Positions 50,718 to 59,689 of a DNA stretch of 64,000 nucleotides are shown here, one piece after another. Source of the DNA: Rothia endophytica (GTDB lineage: Bacteria; Actinomycetota; Actinomycetes; Actinomycetales; Micrococcaceae); contig NZ_CAKMSJ010000005.1 of the NCBI RefSeq assembly GCF_928381505.1, forward strand, positions 62,001-126,000. The letters are read 5' to 3'. Numbering within the stretch: position 1 is the stretch's first letter; every line of letters starts with the position of its first letter. Below the pieces are notes generated by a model. The model was not told the DNA's origin and did not search any database. It was given only the letters and a program-made list of their open reading frames with translations. A program made the translations under genes and the position numbers.

Positions 50718-51077
50718 GTGCCTAACGCTATGCGTAGCCAGTGGATAAAACACTTTCGTGACGATGACCATGAACTACTAGGCTGGATTGAACCGGTAGG
50801 TCAGGTGTTTCACGTCTTTAACCTTTTGGGGCAAAAAGTTCTTGTGACTGAGGACTGGTTCGAGGCTGAGACAGCCCTCGATGATCTGGGAATCAGCTAT
50901 TTGGCGGATAACTACACATTGAAGCTTGATGATGGCCATAAAGAGGTTGTTCTGGTGAGCGTTAGTCCCGATGGCATCACTGCAAAAACCAATAACTACA
51001 ACGACATCACAGCCGATCAAGAATTCTTTGACCTGCCTTTTCCAGCACCGTCCACCTTGCAGCCAGCCAAAGCATAG
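50718..51077 (+). CDS. small hypothetical soluble protein
   Basis: A 119-residue protein with no family I can name. The first half has aromatic and acidic character (RDDDHELLGWIEPVGQVFHVFNLLGQKVL) and the middle a strand-turn pattern (YTLKLDDGHKEVVLVSVSPDG). GTG 50718 is one base after the previous stop, so the genes are probably co-transcribed; ATG 50730 is an alternative start. A terminator follows after about 145 bp. Confidence 0.55.
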   Translation: MPNAMRSQWIKHFRDDDHELLGWIEPVGQVFHVFNLLGQKVLVTEDWFEAETALDDLGISYLADNYTLKLDDGHKEVVLVSVSPDGITAKTNNYNDITADQEFFDLPFPAPSTLQPAKA

Positions 51078-51220
51078 TTACGGATTGCGAGTTAGCTTAT
51101 ATTCAACTCGAATCATGGGAGTGAGCTACCGCCGTCCCCTGTGTTTTCGGGCGCGGAAAGAAATAGCGCACCTCTGACAAAAGTGGCATCAGCTCATGAT
51201 TGACCTATGCTGTAAAAGAC

Positions 51221-51270
51221 AACTTCACTGGCATGTTCTTACTTCATGCCAGTGAAGTTTTCTTTTTTAC
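51221..51270. terminator. terminator between small genes and the universal stress protein
   Basis: AACTTCACTGGCATG pairs exactly with CATGCCAGTGAAGTT (15 bp, 9-base loop), followed by TTCTTTTTT. It serves the plus-strand gene pair. Without a T-run on the opposite side it is less suited to the USP gene. Confidence 0.9.
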
Positions 51271-51303
51271 AAGGCCTGCACGGGGCGCTGGTCTCAGAAG
51301 GTT

Positions 51304-51654
51304 TTAGTTGGCGGGCTTGACCGCTACCACCGGGGCGTTAGCTTCAAGGATGATACGCTGTGCTGCTGAGCCCAGCAGCATTTTGCCCACCGGGCTGCGG
51401 CGTCGTACACCCACCACCACAAAGAGGGGTTTGACGCGCTCCACTGCGTCAATCAGATCGCCCACAGCATCGCGGCTGCGGTGCACCCCGGTTTCAACGG
51501 TGTAGGCCAGACCTCCAAAGTCGAAGTCTGCAGGCTCGCTGCCGTCCAGAGGGCAAATAACGAGGGATTCGCCGGTCTCCTGGGCTCGCTCAATGGCATA
51601 GAGGCGGGCTGCTTCTCCGGGTTCGGTGGCGGTCAGGGCTAGAAGAATGCTCAT
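51304..51654 (-). CDS. universal stress protein (UspA family)
   Basis: A 116-residue USP, short for the family (about 140). The ATP-binding signature is at the end: VVGVRRRSPVGKMLLGSAAQRIILEANAPVVAVKP, the G-x2-G-x9-G-S/T pattern. The N-terminus (SILLALTATEPGEAARLYAIERAQ) lacks the usual D-G-S start. It may be a reduced copy retaining nucleotide binding. It stands alone after a terminator. Confidence 0.85.
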   Translation of the reverse strand: MSILLALTATEPGEAARLYAIERAQETGESLVICPLDGSEPADFDFGGLAYTVETGVHRSRDAVGDLIDAVERVKPLFVVVGVRRRSPVGKMLLGSAAQRIILEANAPVVAVKPAN

Positions 51655-51858
51655 ACAACTCCAATCGTAGTGTGACTCATCATACTCGCATTGTAGCGAG
51701 CGATTGCCGACCAGGGGAGGTGTGGGTGTTGTGTAGGCTCAACATCTCGTCAAGTGAGAGTGCATTAGGTGATGTGACGCAGGACAGGTAATCATGTAGG
51801 GTGAGTCACAATATTTTCAATTAATTACCCTGGTCATTCACATAATCCACGGAGCACG

Positions 51859-52950
51859 ATGAGTTCACATCAAAACCCTGCTCAAGGCGGTGACGTTACC
51901 CCGCCCTGGGCTACCTCAAACGGTACGCCGGATACCCCAGCTAGCGTTGGGGTTCACCGCGCTGAGCCTTCAAAAAAGTCGCCCCTATTTAAAATCCTCG
52001 GAGCAATTATTGCTGTGGGTGCAATTGGCACAGCCACCGTTGGATCTTTTGCCTCAGCCCACCAGGGCGATAGCTTACGCACCTCTATGACGATTGTGGC
52101 CCCGGCAGGTGCCGGTGGTGGCTGGGATACCGTCGCCCGTGAAATGCAGCAGGCACAGCGGGCCAACGGCATCGTTAATAACACCCAGGTGGTCAACATG
52201 CCCGGTGCCGGTGGCACCATTGCGCTGGGGAACCTTGCCAATCTTGAAGGCGACCGTAGCACCCTCATGGTCGGTGGCACCGGTCAGCTGGCTGCCACCA
52301 TCCAGTACGACACAGATACCACGTACGCAGATATCACCCCTCTGGCAATCACCGTTGAAGAGTACAACCTGGTGGTCGTTCCGGCTGACTCTCCCTATCA
52401 GAGTCTTGAAGAACTCATGACTGCGTGGGCGGCTGACCCTGCTTCAGTGCCGTGGAGTGGTGGGGGCTCCTTTGACCGTCTGGTAGCCACAGAGTTGGCT
52501 ACCGCGGCGGGTGTAGACCCCAAAGAGATGGTATTCGTATCCTCGGACGGCGGCGGTGAAGTGACCGCTGCCCTGCTGAATGGCACGGTCCAGGCTGCAG
52601 CCTCTGGCTTCTCTGATTCCATCGACCAGGTGGAATCGGGCCGCCTGCGTGCTCTAGGCCTGGTCTCTAAGGAACGCTTTGAAGGCGTGGACATTCCCAC
52701 CACCGTGGAGCAGGGTTATGACGTGACCCTCTCCAACTGGCGCCTCCTGGCTGCCCCAGGTGGGCTGACCGCTGAAGAAGAGGCAGAGCTAACCGATATC
52801 GTGCTTGAAACGGTCGAAACCGAAGAATGGTCCACTGCTGTAGACCGCTATAACTGGGCCGAACGCGTCATCACGGGCGATGAACTTGATGTCTTCTTGG
52901 AAGATGAAAAAGAGCGCATTAGCTCCCTCTATGAAAGTTTGGGGGTCTAG
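51859..52950 (+). CDS. tctC: tripartite tricarboxylate transporter, substrate-binding protein
   Basis: A 363-residue extracytoplasmic binding protein. A signal anchor lies at about residues 42-70 (SPLFKILGAIIAVGAIGTATVGSFA). The TctC/BUG signature follows: TIVAPAGAGGGWDTVAREMQ, then NMPGAGGTIALGNL and GLTAEEEAEL near the end. The anchor lacks a lipobox cysteine, so it is membrane-tethered without lipid. Such proteins bind citrate or related carboxylates, but TTT substrates vary. It begins with a cytoplasmic, proline-rich N-terminal stretch of about 40 residues, longer than usual. tctB and tctA follow directly. Confidence 0.92.
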   Translation: MSSHQNPAQGGDVTPPWATSNGTPDTPASVGVHRAEPSKKSPLFKILGAIIAVGAIGTATVGSFASAHQGDSLRTSMTIVAPAGAGGGWDTVAREMQQAQRANGIVNNTQVVNMPGAGGTIALGNLANLEGDRSTLMVGGTGQLAATIQYDTDTTYADITPLAITVEEYNLVVVPADSPYQSLEELMTAWAADPASVPWSGGGSFDRLVATELATAAGVDPKEMVFVSSDGGGEVTAALLNGTVQAAASGFSDSIDQVESGRLRALGLVSKERFEGVDIPTTVEQGYDVTLSNWRLLAAPGGLTAEEEAELTDIVLETVETEEWSTAVDRYNWAERVITGDELDVFLEDEKERISSLYESLGV

Positions 52951-52952
52951 CT

Positions 52953-53513
52953 ATGGCTGAAACACTGAGTGCTCGTCAGAACAGGGCTCATATGATCAGG
53001 GATCTCAGTATGCCCCTGCTGATTATTGCCCTGGCTACCTACCTTCTATTCGGCATGCTGAACATGAACGTGCCCGATTCTGTAGCCTTCCCTGGCCCCC
53101 GGTTCTTCCCGGCGATTATCACCGCCGTGCTCTACGTGCTGGCGCTGGCTGACATCCTTGGTGTGATCAGAAAACACCGCACACCGGATACTCTGCAGAC
53201 GGTGGAAAGCTCGGGAACCTACCGCGACGGCGACCCCGCCGCAACAGCCCACGAGGACGTCATTACCCGCGTGGATATTCGTTCCCTTACCTGGGCTGTG
53301 GGGGGCTTCCTCTTCTTTGCCCTCACCCTTGAATATTTGGGCTGGGTCATCGGCGCTGGCTTGCTCTTCTGGTGTGTTGCCCGCGGCTTCGGGGCCAAAA
53401 ACCCTCTGATGGCACTCATCGTAGGGCTGACCGTCAGTTCACTGGCCTACATCGCTTTTGACATGGGGCTAGGGCTCAACCTCCCCTCTGGAATTCTAGG
53501 AGGCGGTTTCTAG
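52953..53513 (+). CDS. tctB: tripartite tricarboxylate transporter, small membrane subunit
   Basis: A 186-residue protein with four spans: LSMPLLIIALATYLLFGML, FPAIITAVLYVLALADIL, LTWAVGGFLFFALTLEYLGW plus VIGAGLLFWCVARGFG, and a last hydrophobic stretch. This is TctB topology. It is linked to TctC by 2 bp and to TctA by a one-base overlap. A hydrophilic loop with an acidic patch (residues 75-105) separates the second and third spans. Confidence 0.9.
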   Translation: MAETLSARQNRAHMIRDLSMPLLIIALATYLLFGMLNMNVPDSVAFPGPRFFPAIITAVLYVLALADILGVIRKHRTPDTLQTVESSGTYRDGDPAATAHEDVITRVDIRSLTWAVGGFLFFALTLEYLGWVIGAGLLFWCVARGFGAKNPLMALIVGLTVSSLAYIAFDMGLGLNLPSGILGGGF

Positions 53514-55021
53514 TGGACGCTCTCTCACTGCTGGCGGACGGCTTTGCCGGCGCCTTAACCCTGCAAAACCTGTTCTGGGTGCTCGTTGGCTGTTTGCTGG
53601 GCACCGCCGTGGGTGTCATGCCCGGGCTTGGCTCATCGATGGCTGTAGCTCTGCTGCTGCCCGTCACCTTCGCTCTCGAACCCACCGCTGCCTTCATCAT
53701 GTTCGCCGGTGTCTACTTCGGTGGTCTCTTCGGTGATTCCACCATGGGCATTCTCATGAACACCCCGGGGCAGGCTTCTGCGATTGCCTCAACCTTCGAG
53801 GGGCACCGCATGGCTAAAAACGGACGCGCCGCCCAGGCGCTTGCGGTAGCTGCCATTGGTGCCTTCATCGGCGGTTTCATCTCCTCGATACTTGTGGTAT
53901 TCCTAGCCCCCGTGCTGGCAGACTTCTCCACCAAATTCGGCCCGGCTGAATACCTGGCGCTCGCCATTTTCGCTTTTGCCGCGACGTCCTCAGTGGTGAC
54001 CGACTCAGCGGTCAAGGGTCTGCTCTCATTGGCTCTTGGTCTAGGTGTGGCTGTGGTCGGCATCGATGGTGTGACCGGTATTCCCCGCTTCACTATGGAC
54101 TCCAACTACCTCTTTGACGGTATTTCCCTGGTCACCGTGACCGTGGCGATTCTGGCGCTGGGCGAGGTCTTTTACAGCGCTTCGGTCGCCCGCCACCAAG
54201 AAGAGGGCAAGATTATCCGCCCCAAGGGACGCCCCTGGCTGACCGGTGCTGAGTTCAAAGAAGCAGCCCCTGCTTGGGGGCGCGGTACCTTGATTGGTTT
54301 ACCCTTCGGTATTATCCCTGCAGGCGGTGCGGATATCCCTACCTTCTTGGCCTATGGAACTGAGCGAAAGCTGGACCGCCGCCGCAAGAACCCCCAGTTC
54401 GGTGACAAGGGCGCCATCCGTGGTCTTGCTGCCCCCGAGGCGGCAGGTAATGCAACCACCGGTATGGCCATGGGTGCTTTGCTGGCGCTGGGTCTGCCGA
54501 TCTCTGCAACGGCTGCGATTATGCTGGCGGCCTTCCGCCAGTACGGTCTGCAACCTGGCCCCCTGCTCTTTGAGCGTTCGCCGGAGCTGGTTTGGGCGCT
54601 GCTGGCTAGCTTCTTCATCGCTATGGTGGTGTTGCTGGCGATTAACCTGCCGTTTGCGATGCTCTGGGCTAAGCTGTTGCTGATTCCTGCGCCCTACCTC
54701 TATGCGGGGATTACGGTCTTTTGTGGGCTGGGTATTTACGCCACCTCATCCTCTACCTTTGACCTCTTGCTGTTGCTGGGTATCGGTTTATTGGGTTTCT
54801 TGATGCGCATGAACGATTACCCGCTTGCACCGCTGATCATTGGTATGGTGCTCGGTCCGCTGGCTGAAACCAGCCTGCGTGATGCTCTGACCTCCTCCAG
54901 CGGTGACTTTTCGGTGCTTTTCAGTGGCCCCATCGTCATCACGCTCTACGCAGTGCTGGTGCTCATGTTGCTACTGACCCTGCGCAGTAAGGTCACGAAG
55001 AAGACCGGTAACGACATTTAG
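53513..55021 (+). CDS. tctA: tripartite tricarboxylate transporter, large membrane subunit
   Basis: A 502-residue TctA with about 12 spans. LVGCLLGTAVGVMPGLGSSMAVALLLPVTF contains the family motif (GxxLGxxxGxxPGxG), repeated in inverted form later at GIIPAGGADIPTFLAYGTERK and GVKGLL. The GTG start at 53513 overlaps the tctB stop by one base. The carrier uses an ion gradient to move carboxylates bound by TctC. A 113-bp inverted-repeat structure follows downstream. Confidence 0.95.
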   Translation: MDALSLLADGFAGALTLQNLFWVLVGCLLGTAVGVMPGLGSSMAVALLLPVTFALEPTAAFIMFAGVYFGGLFGDSTMGILMNTPGQASAIASTFEGHRMAKNGRAAQALAVAAIGAFIGGFISSILVVFLAPVLADFSTKFGPAEYLALAIFAFAATSSVVTDSAVKGLLSLALGLGVAVVGIDGVTGIPRFTMDSNYLFDGISLVTVTVAILALGEVFYSASVARHQEEGKIIRPKGRPWLTGAEFKEAAPAWGRGTLIGLPFGIIPAGGADIPTFLAYGTERKLDRRRKNPQFGDKGAIRGLAAPEAAGNATTGMAMGALLALGLPISATAAIMLAAFRQYGLQPGPLLFERSPELVWALLASFFIAMVVLLAINLPFAMLWAKLLLIPAPYLYAGITVFCGLGIYATSSSTFDLLLLLGIGLLGFLMRMNDYPLAPLIIGMVLGPLAETSLRDALTSSSGDFSVLFSGPIVITLYAVLVLMLLLTLRSKVTKKTGNDI

Positions 55022-55038
55022 AGCACCTAGCTGCTGAC

Positions 55039-55151
55039 AGCGTCCGCACGCTAACTTACCCACCCCCCCGTACTTTCTCTCTTCTACCCGGTGTTTATTT
55101 CCGGTCGAAGAGAGGACGTGTGGGGGTAAGTGCTTGGTGGGGCAGGACGCT
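55039..55151. repeat. long interrupted inverted repeat after tctA
   Basis: AGCGTCC (55039-55045) pairs with GGACGCT (55145-55151). Inside it, ACTTACC (55054-55060) pairs with GGTAAGT, and further arms TCTCTCTTC / GAAGAGA and CCGG / CCGG continue the stem toward a central loop near 55090-55100. The overall shape is a bulged stem of about 113 bases. It may serve as the tctA terminator. It does not share the core of the neighbouring palindromic element. Confidence 0.6.
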
Positions 55152-55163
55152 AAGCCAAACAAA

Positions 55164-55274
55164 GCAGAGCGGACGTGTAGCCCGCCTGCTGGCTCGGGGC
55201 TGGCGTGAATCGTCCTAGTGAGCGCTAGCGAACCAGGATGAGAGGGTCTGCAGGCGGGCGCACGTCCGCGATGC
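55164..55274 (-). repeat. dispersed palindromic element, copy E
   Basis: On the minus strand: outer arms GCATCGCGGACGTG and GCCCGCCTGCTGG-type complement, conserved CGCCAGCCCCGAGCCAGCAGGCGGG, inner pair TCATCCT / AGGACGA (one mismatch) around the loop GGTTCGCTAGCGCTCAC. It lies between tctA and rpsO, in the opposite orientation to copies A, B and D. Confidence 0.85.
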
Positions 55275-55509
55275 TGGCCCTTGCCTTTGCAATCACCTCC
55301 ACCCCGCCGTCCTGCCGGTGTGTGGTAGCTAGCACAGGGCTACTCTTCCAGAGCGCTTGCCTGTGCGGTAAAGTGGGGAGCGCATGTGACTGCAGTCCGT
55401 GGCAGTTACAGGCAGAAGCCATCTGGCGCCCAGCGCTAGGTGAGGCCCTCCACCCGGCAGTAAAAATATTGACCGGGCCGCACACGGCACTAACTCTAGG
55501 AGTTACACA

Positions 55510-55779
55510 GTGGCACTCGATCCCGCCATCAAGCAGGAAATCATGAAGGAATACGCAACCCACGAAGGTGACACCGGTTCACCCGAGGTTCAGGTTGCAG
55601 TTCTGACTCGTCGTATCACCGACCTGACCGAACACCTCAAGTCCCACAAGCACGACCACCACTCACGTCGTGGTCTGATGATCCTCGTTGGTCGCCGCCG
55701 CAACCTGCTCGGCTACCTCAAGAGCGTTGATATCGCACGTTACCGCGCACTCATCGAGCGTCTCGGTATCCGCCGATAA
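55510..55779 (+). CDS. rpsO: 30S ribosomal protein S15
   Basis: An 89-residue S15. Motifs: [56 protein letters not shown]15 binds the 16S central junction early in assembly. GTG 55510 is preceded by TAGGAG. The rpsO-pnp pair is universal; the two are separated by 210 bp containing a stem that may be a processing site. Confidence 0.98.
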   Translation: MALDPAIKQEIMKEYATHEGDTGSPEVQVAVLTRRITDLTEHLKSHKHDHHSRRGLMILVGRRRNLLGYLKSVDIARYRALIERLGIRR

Positions 55780-55878
55780 ATCAGTAGCGTAAGGGCGACA
55801 CCTGGGCACCCCTCCTCGAAAGAGAAGACCGCTAAGGTGCCGCCCTTGCCTTACATCCACCCAACAGAAAACTAAGAC

Positions 55879-55966
55879 GCCGCGTGCTTTCGCGGTCCTC
55901 GGTAGCGGTTTACAGAACACCCAACGTAGGGGTCTGTGAGCCTCAATCGATGACCGAAAGCGCGGC
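55879..55966 (+). promoter_or_regulatory. long-range stem in the rpsO-pnp leader
   Basis: GCCGCG-tg-CTTTC-gc-GGTC (55879-55897) pairs with GACC-GAAAG-CGCGGC (55952-55966), giving 15 bp with small bulges over an 88-base span, 24 bases before the pnp start. In E. coli, PNPase controls its own mRNA after RNase III cuts a leader hairpin of similar layout; the same role here is inferred. Confidence 0.5.
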
Positions 55967-55989
55967 GCACCACACGAAATGGAGGAACC

Positions 55990-58221
55990 TTGGAAGGTCC
56001 CGAAATTCAGTTCGCTGAAGCAATTATTGATAACGGCACATTCGGTAAGCGCGTAGTTCGCTTCGAAACCGGCCGTCTAGCCCAGCAGGCAGCAGGCTCA
56101 GCACTGGTTACCATCGACGATGAAACCACCCTGCTCTCCGCTACCGCCATTGGCAAGAACCCCCGCGAGGGCTTCGACTTCTTCCCGCTGACCGTCGACG
56201 TTGAAGAACGTATGTACGCAGCGGGCAAGATCCCCGGCGGCTTCTTCCGCCGCGAAGGCCGCCCCTCCACCGAAGCGATCCTGGCTGCACGTCTGATTGA
56301 CCGCCCCCTGCGCCCCGTCTTCAAGAAGGGCATCCGCAACGAGGTTCAGGTCGTCGTTACCGTTCTGACCATTGAGCCCGATGAAATCTACAACACCGTA
56401 GCCATCAACGCTGCCTCCGCTTCAACCACGCTTTCAGGTGCACCCTTCGCTGGCCCCATCGGTGGCGTACGCGTAGCACTGATTGACGGCCAGTGGGTTG
56501 CTTTCCCCAAGCACTCACAGCTTGAAAACGCTGTCTTCGATATGGCAGTTGCCGGCCGTGTCATCACCAAGGCTGACGGCACCGAAGACGTAGCCATCAT
56601 GATGGTTGAAGCTGAAGCAACCGATAACTCCTGGAAGCTCATCAAGGAAGACGGCGCAACCGCTCCTACCGAAGAGGTCGTGGCTCAGGGTCTCGAAGCG
56701 TCAAAGCCCTTCATTGCAGCTCTCTGCAAGGCTCAGTCAGACCTGGCTGCCCGCGCAGGCAAGCCCGCCATGACACTGCCCGTCTTCGGACAGCGTGAAG
56801 CTGACGTGGACGAAGCCGTCAAGGCATACGAGCCCAAGGTAGTAGAGGTCTACTCCATCGCAGGTAAGCAGGAACGCGAAATCGCTTCCGGTGACCTGCA
56901 GCAGCAGATCGCTGAAGAGCTCTCCGGTGAAGGCAAGCCCTTCGAAGGCCGTGAGGACGAAGTCAACGCAGCCTTCAACGCTTTGACCAAGCACGTTGTG
57001 CGTCAGCGCATCCTCACCGACCAGGTACGCATCGACGGCCGCGGTCTGACCGACATCCGCCAGCTGACCGCTGAGGTTGAGGTTCTGCCCCGCGTCCACG
57101 GTTCAGCTATCTTTGAGCGCGGCGAAACCCAGATCATGGGCGTCACCACTCTCAACATGCTCAAGATGGAACAGCAGCTTGACTCCCTTTACCCGGTTAA
57201 GTCAAAGCGCTACATCCACCACTACAACTTCCCGCCCTACTCAACCGGTGAAACCGGCCGCGTAGGCTCACCCAAGCGCCGCGAAATCGGCCACGGTGCC
57301 CTTGCAGAGCGCGCGATCACCCCGATCCTGCCCTCCCGCGAAGAGTTCCCCTACGCCATCCGCCAGGTATCAGAAGCGTTGGGTTCCAACGGCTCAACCT
57401 CCATGGGCTCAGTGTGTGCTTCAACCCTGTCCCTGCTGAACGCCGGTGTTCCCCTGCGTGCGCCCGTCGCAGGTATTGCGATGGGTCTGGTATCAGACGA
57501 AGTTGACGGCGAAACCCGTTATGCAGCTCTGACCGACATCCTCGGTGCAGAAGACGCACTGGGCGATATGGACTTCAAGGTCGCAGGTACCAGCGAGTTC
57601 GTTACCGCTATCCAGTTGGACACCAAGCTCGACGGTATCCCCGCATCCGTTCTGGCCGGCGCCCTGACTCAGGCACGCGAAGCCCGTCTGCACATCCTCG
57701 AGGTCATCAATGCAGCTATTGATGCCCCCGATGAGATGAGCGACTTTGCACCCCGCGTGATCTCCGTTCAGGTACCCGTTGCCAAGATCGGTGAGGTCAT
57801 TGGCCCCAAGGGCAAGATGATCAACCAGATCCAGGAAGATACCGGCACCGATATCTCCATTGAGGACGACGGCACCGTCTACATTGGCGCAACCGACGGC
57901 CCCTCAGCTGAGGCTGCACGCTCAGCCATCAACGCAATCGCTAACCCCCAGGTTCCCGAAATCGGCGAACGCTACCTGGGTACCGTTGTCAAGACCACCA
58001 GCTTTGGTGCTTTCGTGTCACTGACCCCCGGCAAGGACGGTCTGCTGCACATCAGCGAGCTGCGTAAACTCAACGACGGCAAGCGCGTTGAAGATGTTGA
58101 GGACGTCGTGGGCGTAGGCCAGAAGGTCCAGGTCGAAATCTCCAAGATTGATGACCGCGGAAAGCTCTCACTGGTTCCCGTCGTCGCCGACGGCGAAGAG
58201 GCTGGAGCCGACGAAGAGTAA
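55990..58221 (+). CDS. pnp: polynucleotide phosphorylase
   Basis: A 743-residue PNPase. The first RNase PH domain contains [27 protein letters not shown] and [46 protein letters not shown]. The second contains [29 protein letters not shown]. The KH domain follows ([27 protein letters not shown], about 590-620), then the S1 domain ([35 protein letters not shown]). It degrades RNA with phosphate and can polymerise tails. TTG 55990 is preceded by GGAGGAACC. A C-terminal tail is acidic. Confidence 0.98.
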   Translation: MEGPEIQFAEAIIDNGTFGKRVVRFETGRLAQQAAGSALVTIDDETTLLSATAIGKNPREGFDFFPLTVDVEERMYAAGKIPGGFFRREGRPSTEAILAARLIDRPLRPVFKKGIRNEVQVVVTVLTIEPDEIYNTVAINAASASTTLSGAPFAGPIGGVRVALIDGQWVAFPKHSQLENAVFDMAVAGRVITKADGTEDVAIMMVEAEATDNSWKLIKEDGATAPTEEVVAQGLEASKPFIAALCKAQSDLAARAGKPAMTLPVFGQREADVDEAVKAYEPKVVEVYSIAGKQEREIASGDLQQQIAEELSGEGKPFEGREDEVNAAFNALTKHVVRQRILTDQVRIDGRGLTDIRQLTAEVEVLPRVHGSAIFERGETQIMGVTTLNMLKMEQQLDSLYPVKSKRYIHHYNFPPYSTGETGRVGSPKRREIGHGALAERAITPILPSREEFPYAIRQVSEALGSNGSTSMGSVCASTLSLLNAGVPLRAPVAGIAMGLVSDEVDGETRYAALTDILGAEDALGDMDFKVAGTSEFVTAIQLDTKLDGIPASVLAGALTQAREARLHILEVINAAIDAPDEMSDFAPRVISVQVPVAKIGEVIGPKGKMINQIQEDTGTDISIEDDGTVYIGATDGPSAEAARSAINAIANPQVPEIGERYLGTVVKTTSFGAFVSLTPGKDGLLHISELRKLNDGKRVEDVEDVVGVGQKVQVEISKIDDRGKLSLVPVVADGEEAGADEE

Positions 58222-58250
58222 GTAGGGCCAGCCCTTACTGTAACCACCAT

Positions 58251-58293
58251 CAACGGGTGGGGTGCCGAAAGGCTCCCCACCCGTTGGGGTTTT
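58251..58293 (+). terminator. terminator after pnp
   Basis: CAACGGGTGGGG pairs exactly with CCCCACCCGTTG with a short loop, followed by GGGTTTTA. Confidence 0.85.
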
Positions 58294-58352
58294 AAAGCCT
58301 GCAAAAGGGTATATTGAACTAAAAGCCCAAAGATTTTAGACCAGAGAGACCT

Positions 58353-59684
58353 ATGCCCGTCCTTCTTCCCACCTCCCTCACCCATCTCACCGATGAGCTC
58401 AACTACCATACCGGCAAGCTCATTCACGCCGGCGGCGGCGGCAACGATGTTCGCCGTAGCATTTTACCCGGCGGTGTGCGCGTAATAACCGAGCGCATGC
58501 CCTCCCAGCGTTCTGTTTCAATTGGCTTTTGGGTAGGGGTCGGCTCACGCGATGAAGCCCCCGGTATGCTGGGTTCCACTCACTTCCTTGAACACCTGCT
58601 TTTTAAGGGCACCGGTCAGCGTACCGCACTGGATATCGCCCACGCCTTTGACAGGGTGGGCGGCGAATCCAACGCGCTCACCGCTAAAGAGCACACCTGC
58701 TACTACGCACGAGTGTTGGACGAGGACACCTCCATGGCCATTGACGTCATCGCCGATATGGTGACCGGCGCTGTCATTGACCCCGAACTGCTGGAGCAAG
58801 AGCGCGGCGTCATCCTCGAAGAAATTGCCATGGACCAGGACGACCCCACCGACGTTGCCTTTGAGTCATTCATCGAGCAGCTCATGGGAGCTCACCCGCT
58901 GGGACGCCCCATCGGGGGTACCCCGCAGGAAATCACCGATGTTTCCCGCGAAGCGGTGTGGGATCACTACAAGAAGTTCTACACCCCCGACCGTCTAGTT
59001 ATCTCTGCCGCAGGTAGTCTCAACCACGGCGAAATCGTCAAACTGGTCATGGAATCGCTGGCTCAGCGCGGCTGGGACTTGAGCGAGGGCACCGCCCCGG
59101 CACCCCGCCGCGAGCGCCTGCGCGCTGACATCACCCCGGGCGCTGAGAGTCTGACTCTGGAGAAGAATTTTGAGCAGACCAACATTGTGATGGGTTGCCC
59201 GGGTTTGATAGCAGGAGATGATCGCCGTTTTGCCATGAGCGTGCTCAACAGCGCCCTGGGCGGCGGCATGTCTTCCCGTCTTTTCCAGGAGATTCGTGAG
59301 AAGCGCGGTCTGGCCTACTCGACCTTCTCTTTCTCTGGATCTTACTCAGATGCGGGCTACTTCGGTATGTACGCTGGTTGCCTGCCAGCCAAAGCAGAGC
59401 AGGTGACTGAGCTGATGCAGAAGACCTTTGACGATCTTGCACGCGATGGGTTGACCGCCGATGAGCTGGAAAAGGTCATTGGCCAGCTGGGTGGGTCAAC
59501 CATACTGGGCAGTGAGGACGCCGGTAGCCGTATGAGCCGCCTGGGTAGGGCTGAGCTAGATTCGGGTCGCTTTATGAGCTTAGATGAGCTCCTTGAAGGC
59601 GTCCGTGCCGTCACCCTCGATGATGTTCAAGATCTTGCCCGCTACCTGGCACAGCAGACCTGGGTAACAACGGTTGTCAAATAA
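58353..59684 (+). CDS. M16-family zinc metallopeptidase (PepR/processing-peptidase type)
   Basis: A 443-residue protein with two LuxS/M16 half-domains. The zinc motif is HFLEH (about residues 77-81) in GSTHFLEHLLFKGTGQRT, with the downstream conserved Glu of ILEEIAMDQDDP. The second half has the Arg-Tyr pair of SSRLFQEIREKRGLAYSTFSF. It probably degrades peptides or processes exported signal peptides; its place right after pnp is standard in actinobacteria. ACCAGAGAGACCT precedes ATG 58353. It converges on the acyltransferase gene, with 5 bp between the stops. Confidence 0.95.
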   Translation: MPVLLPTSLTHLTDELNYHTGKLIHAGGGGNDVRRSILPGGVRVITERMPSQRSVSIGFWVGVGSRDEAPGMLGSTHFLEHLLFKGTGQRTALDIAHAFDRVGGESNALTAKEHTCYYARVLDEDTSMAIDVIADMVTGAVIDPELLEQERGVILEEIAMDQDDPTDVAFESFIEQLMGAHPLGRPIGGTPQEITDVSREAVWDHYKKFYTPDRLVISAAGSLNHGEIVKLVMESLAQRGWDLSEGTAPAPRRERLRADITPGAESLTLEKNFEQTNIVMGCPGLIAGDDRRFAMSVLNSALGGGMSSRLFQEIREKRGLAYSTFSFSGSYSDAGYFGMYAGCLPAKAEQVTELMQKTFDDLARDGLTADELEKVIGQLGGSTILGSEDAGSRMSRLGRAELDSGRFMSLDELLEGVRAVTLDDVQDLARYLAQQTWVTTVVK

Positions 59685-59689
59685 AATCC

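Noticed and set aside
59063-59614. Several minus-strand open frames within the M16 peptidase gene
   Set aside because: They are complements of a well-supported plus-strand gene with a zinc motif and have no ribosome-binding sites.
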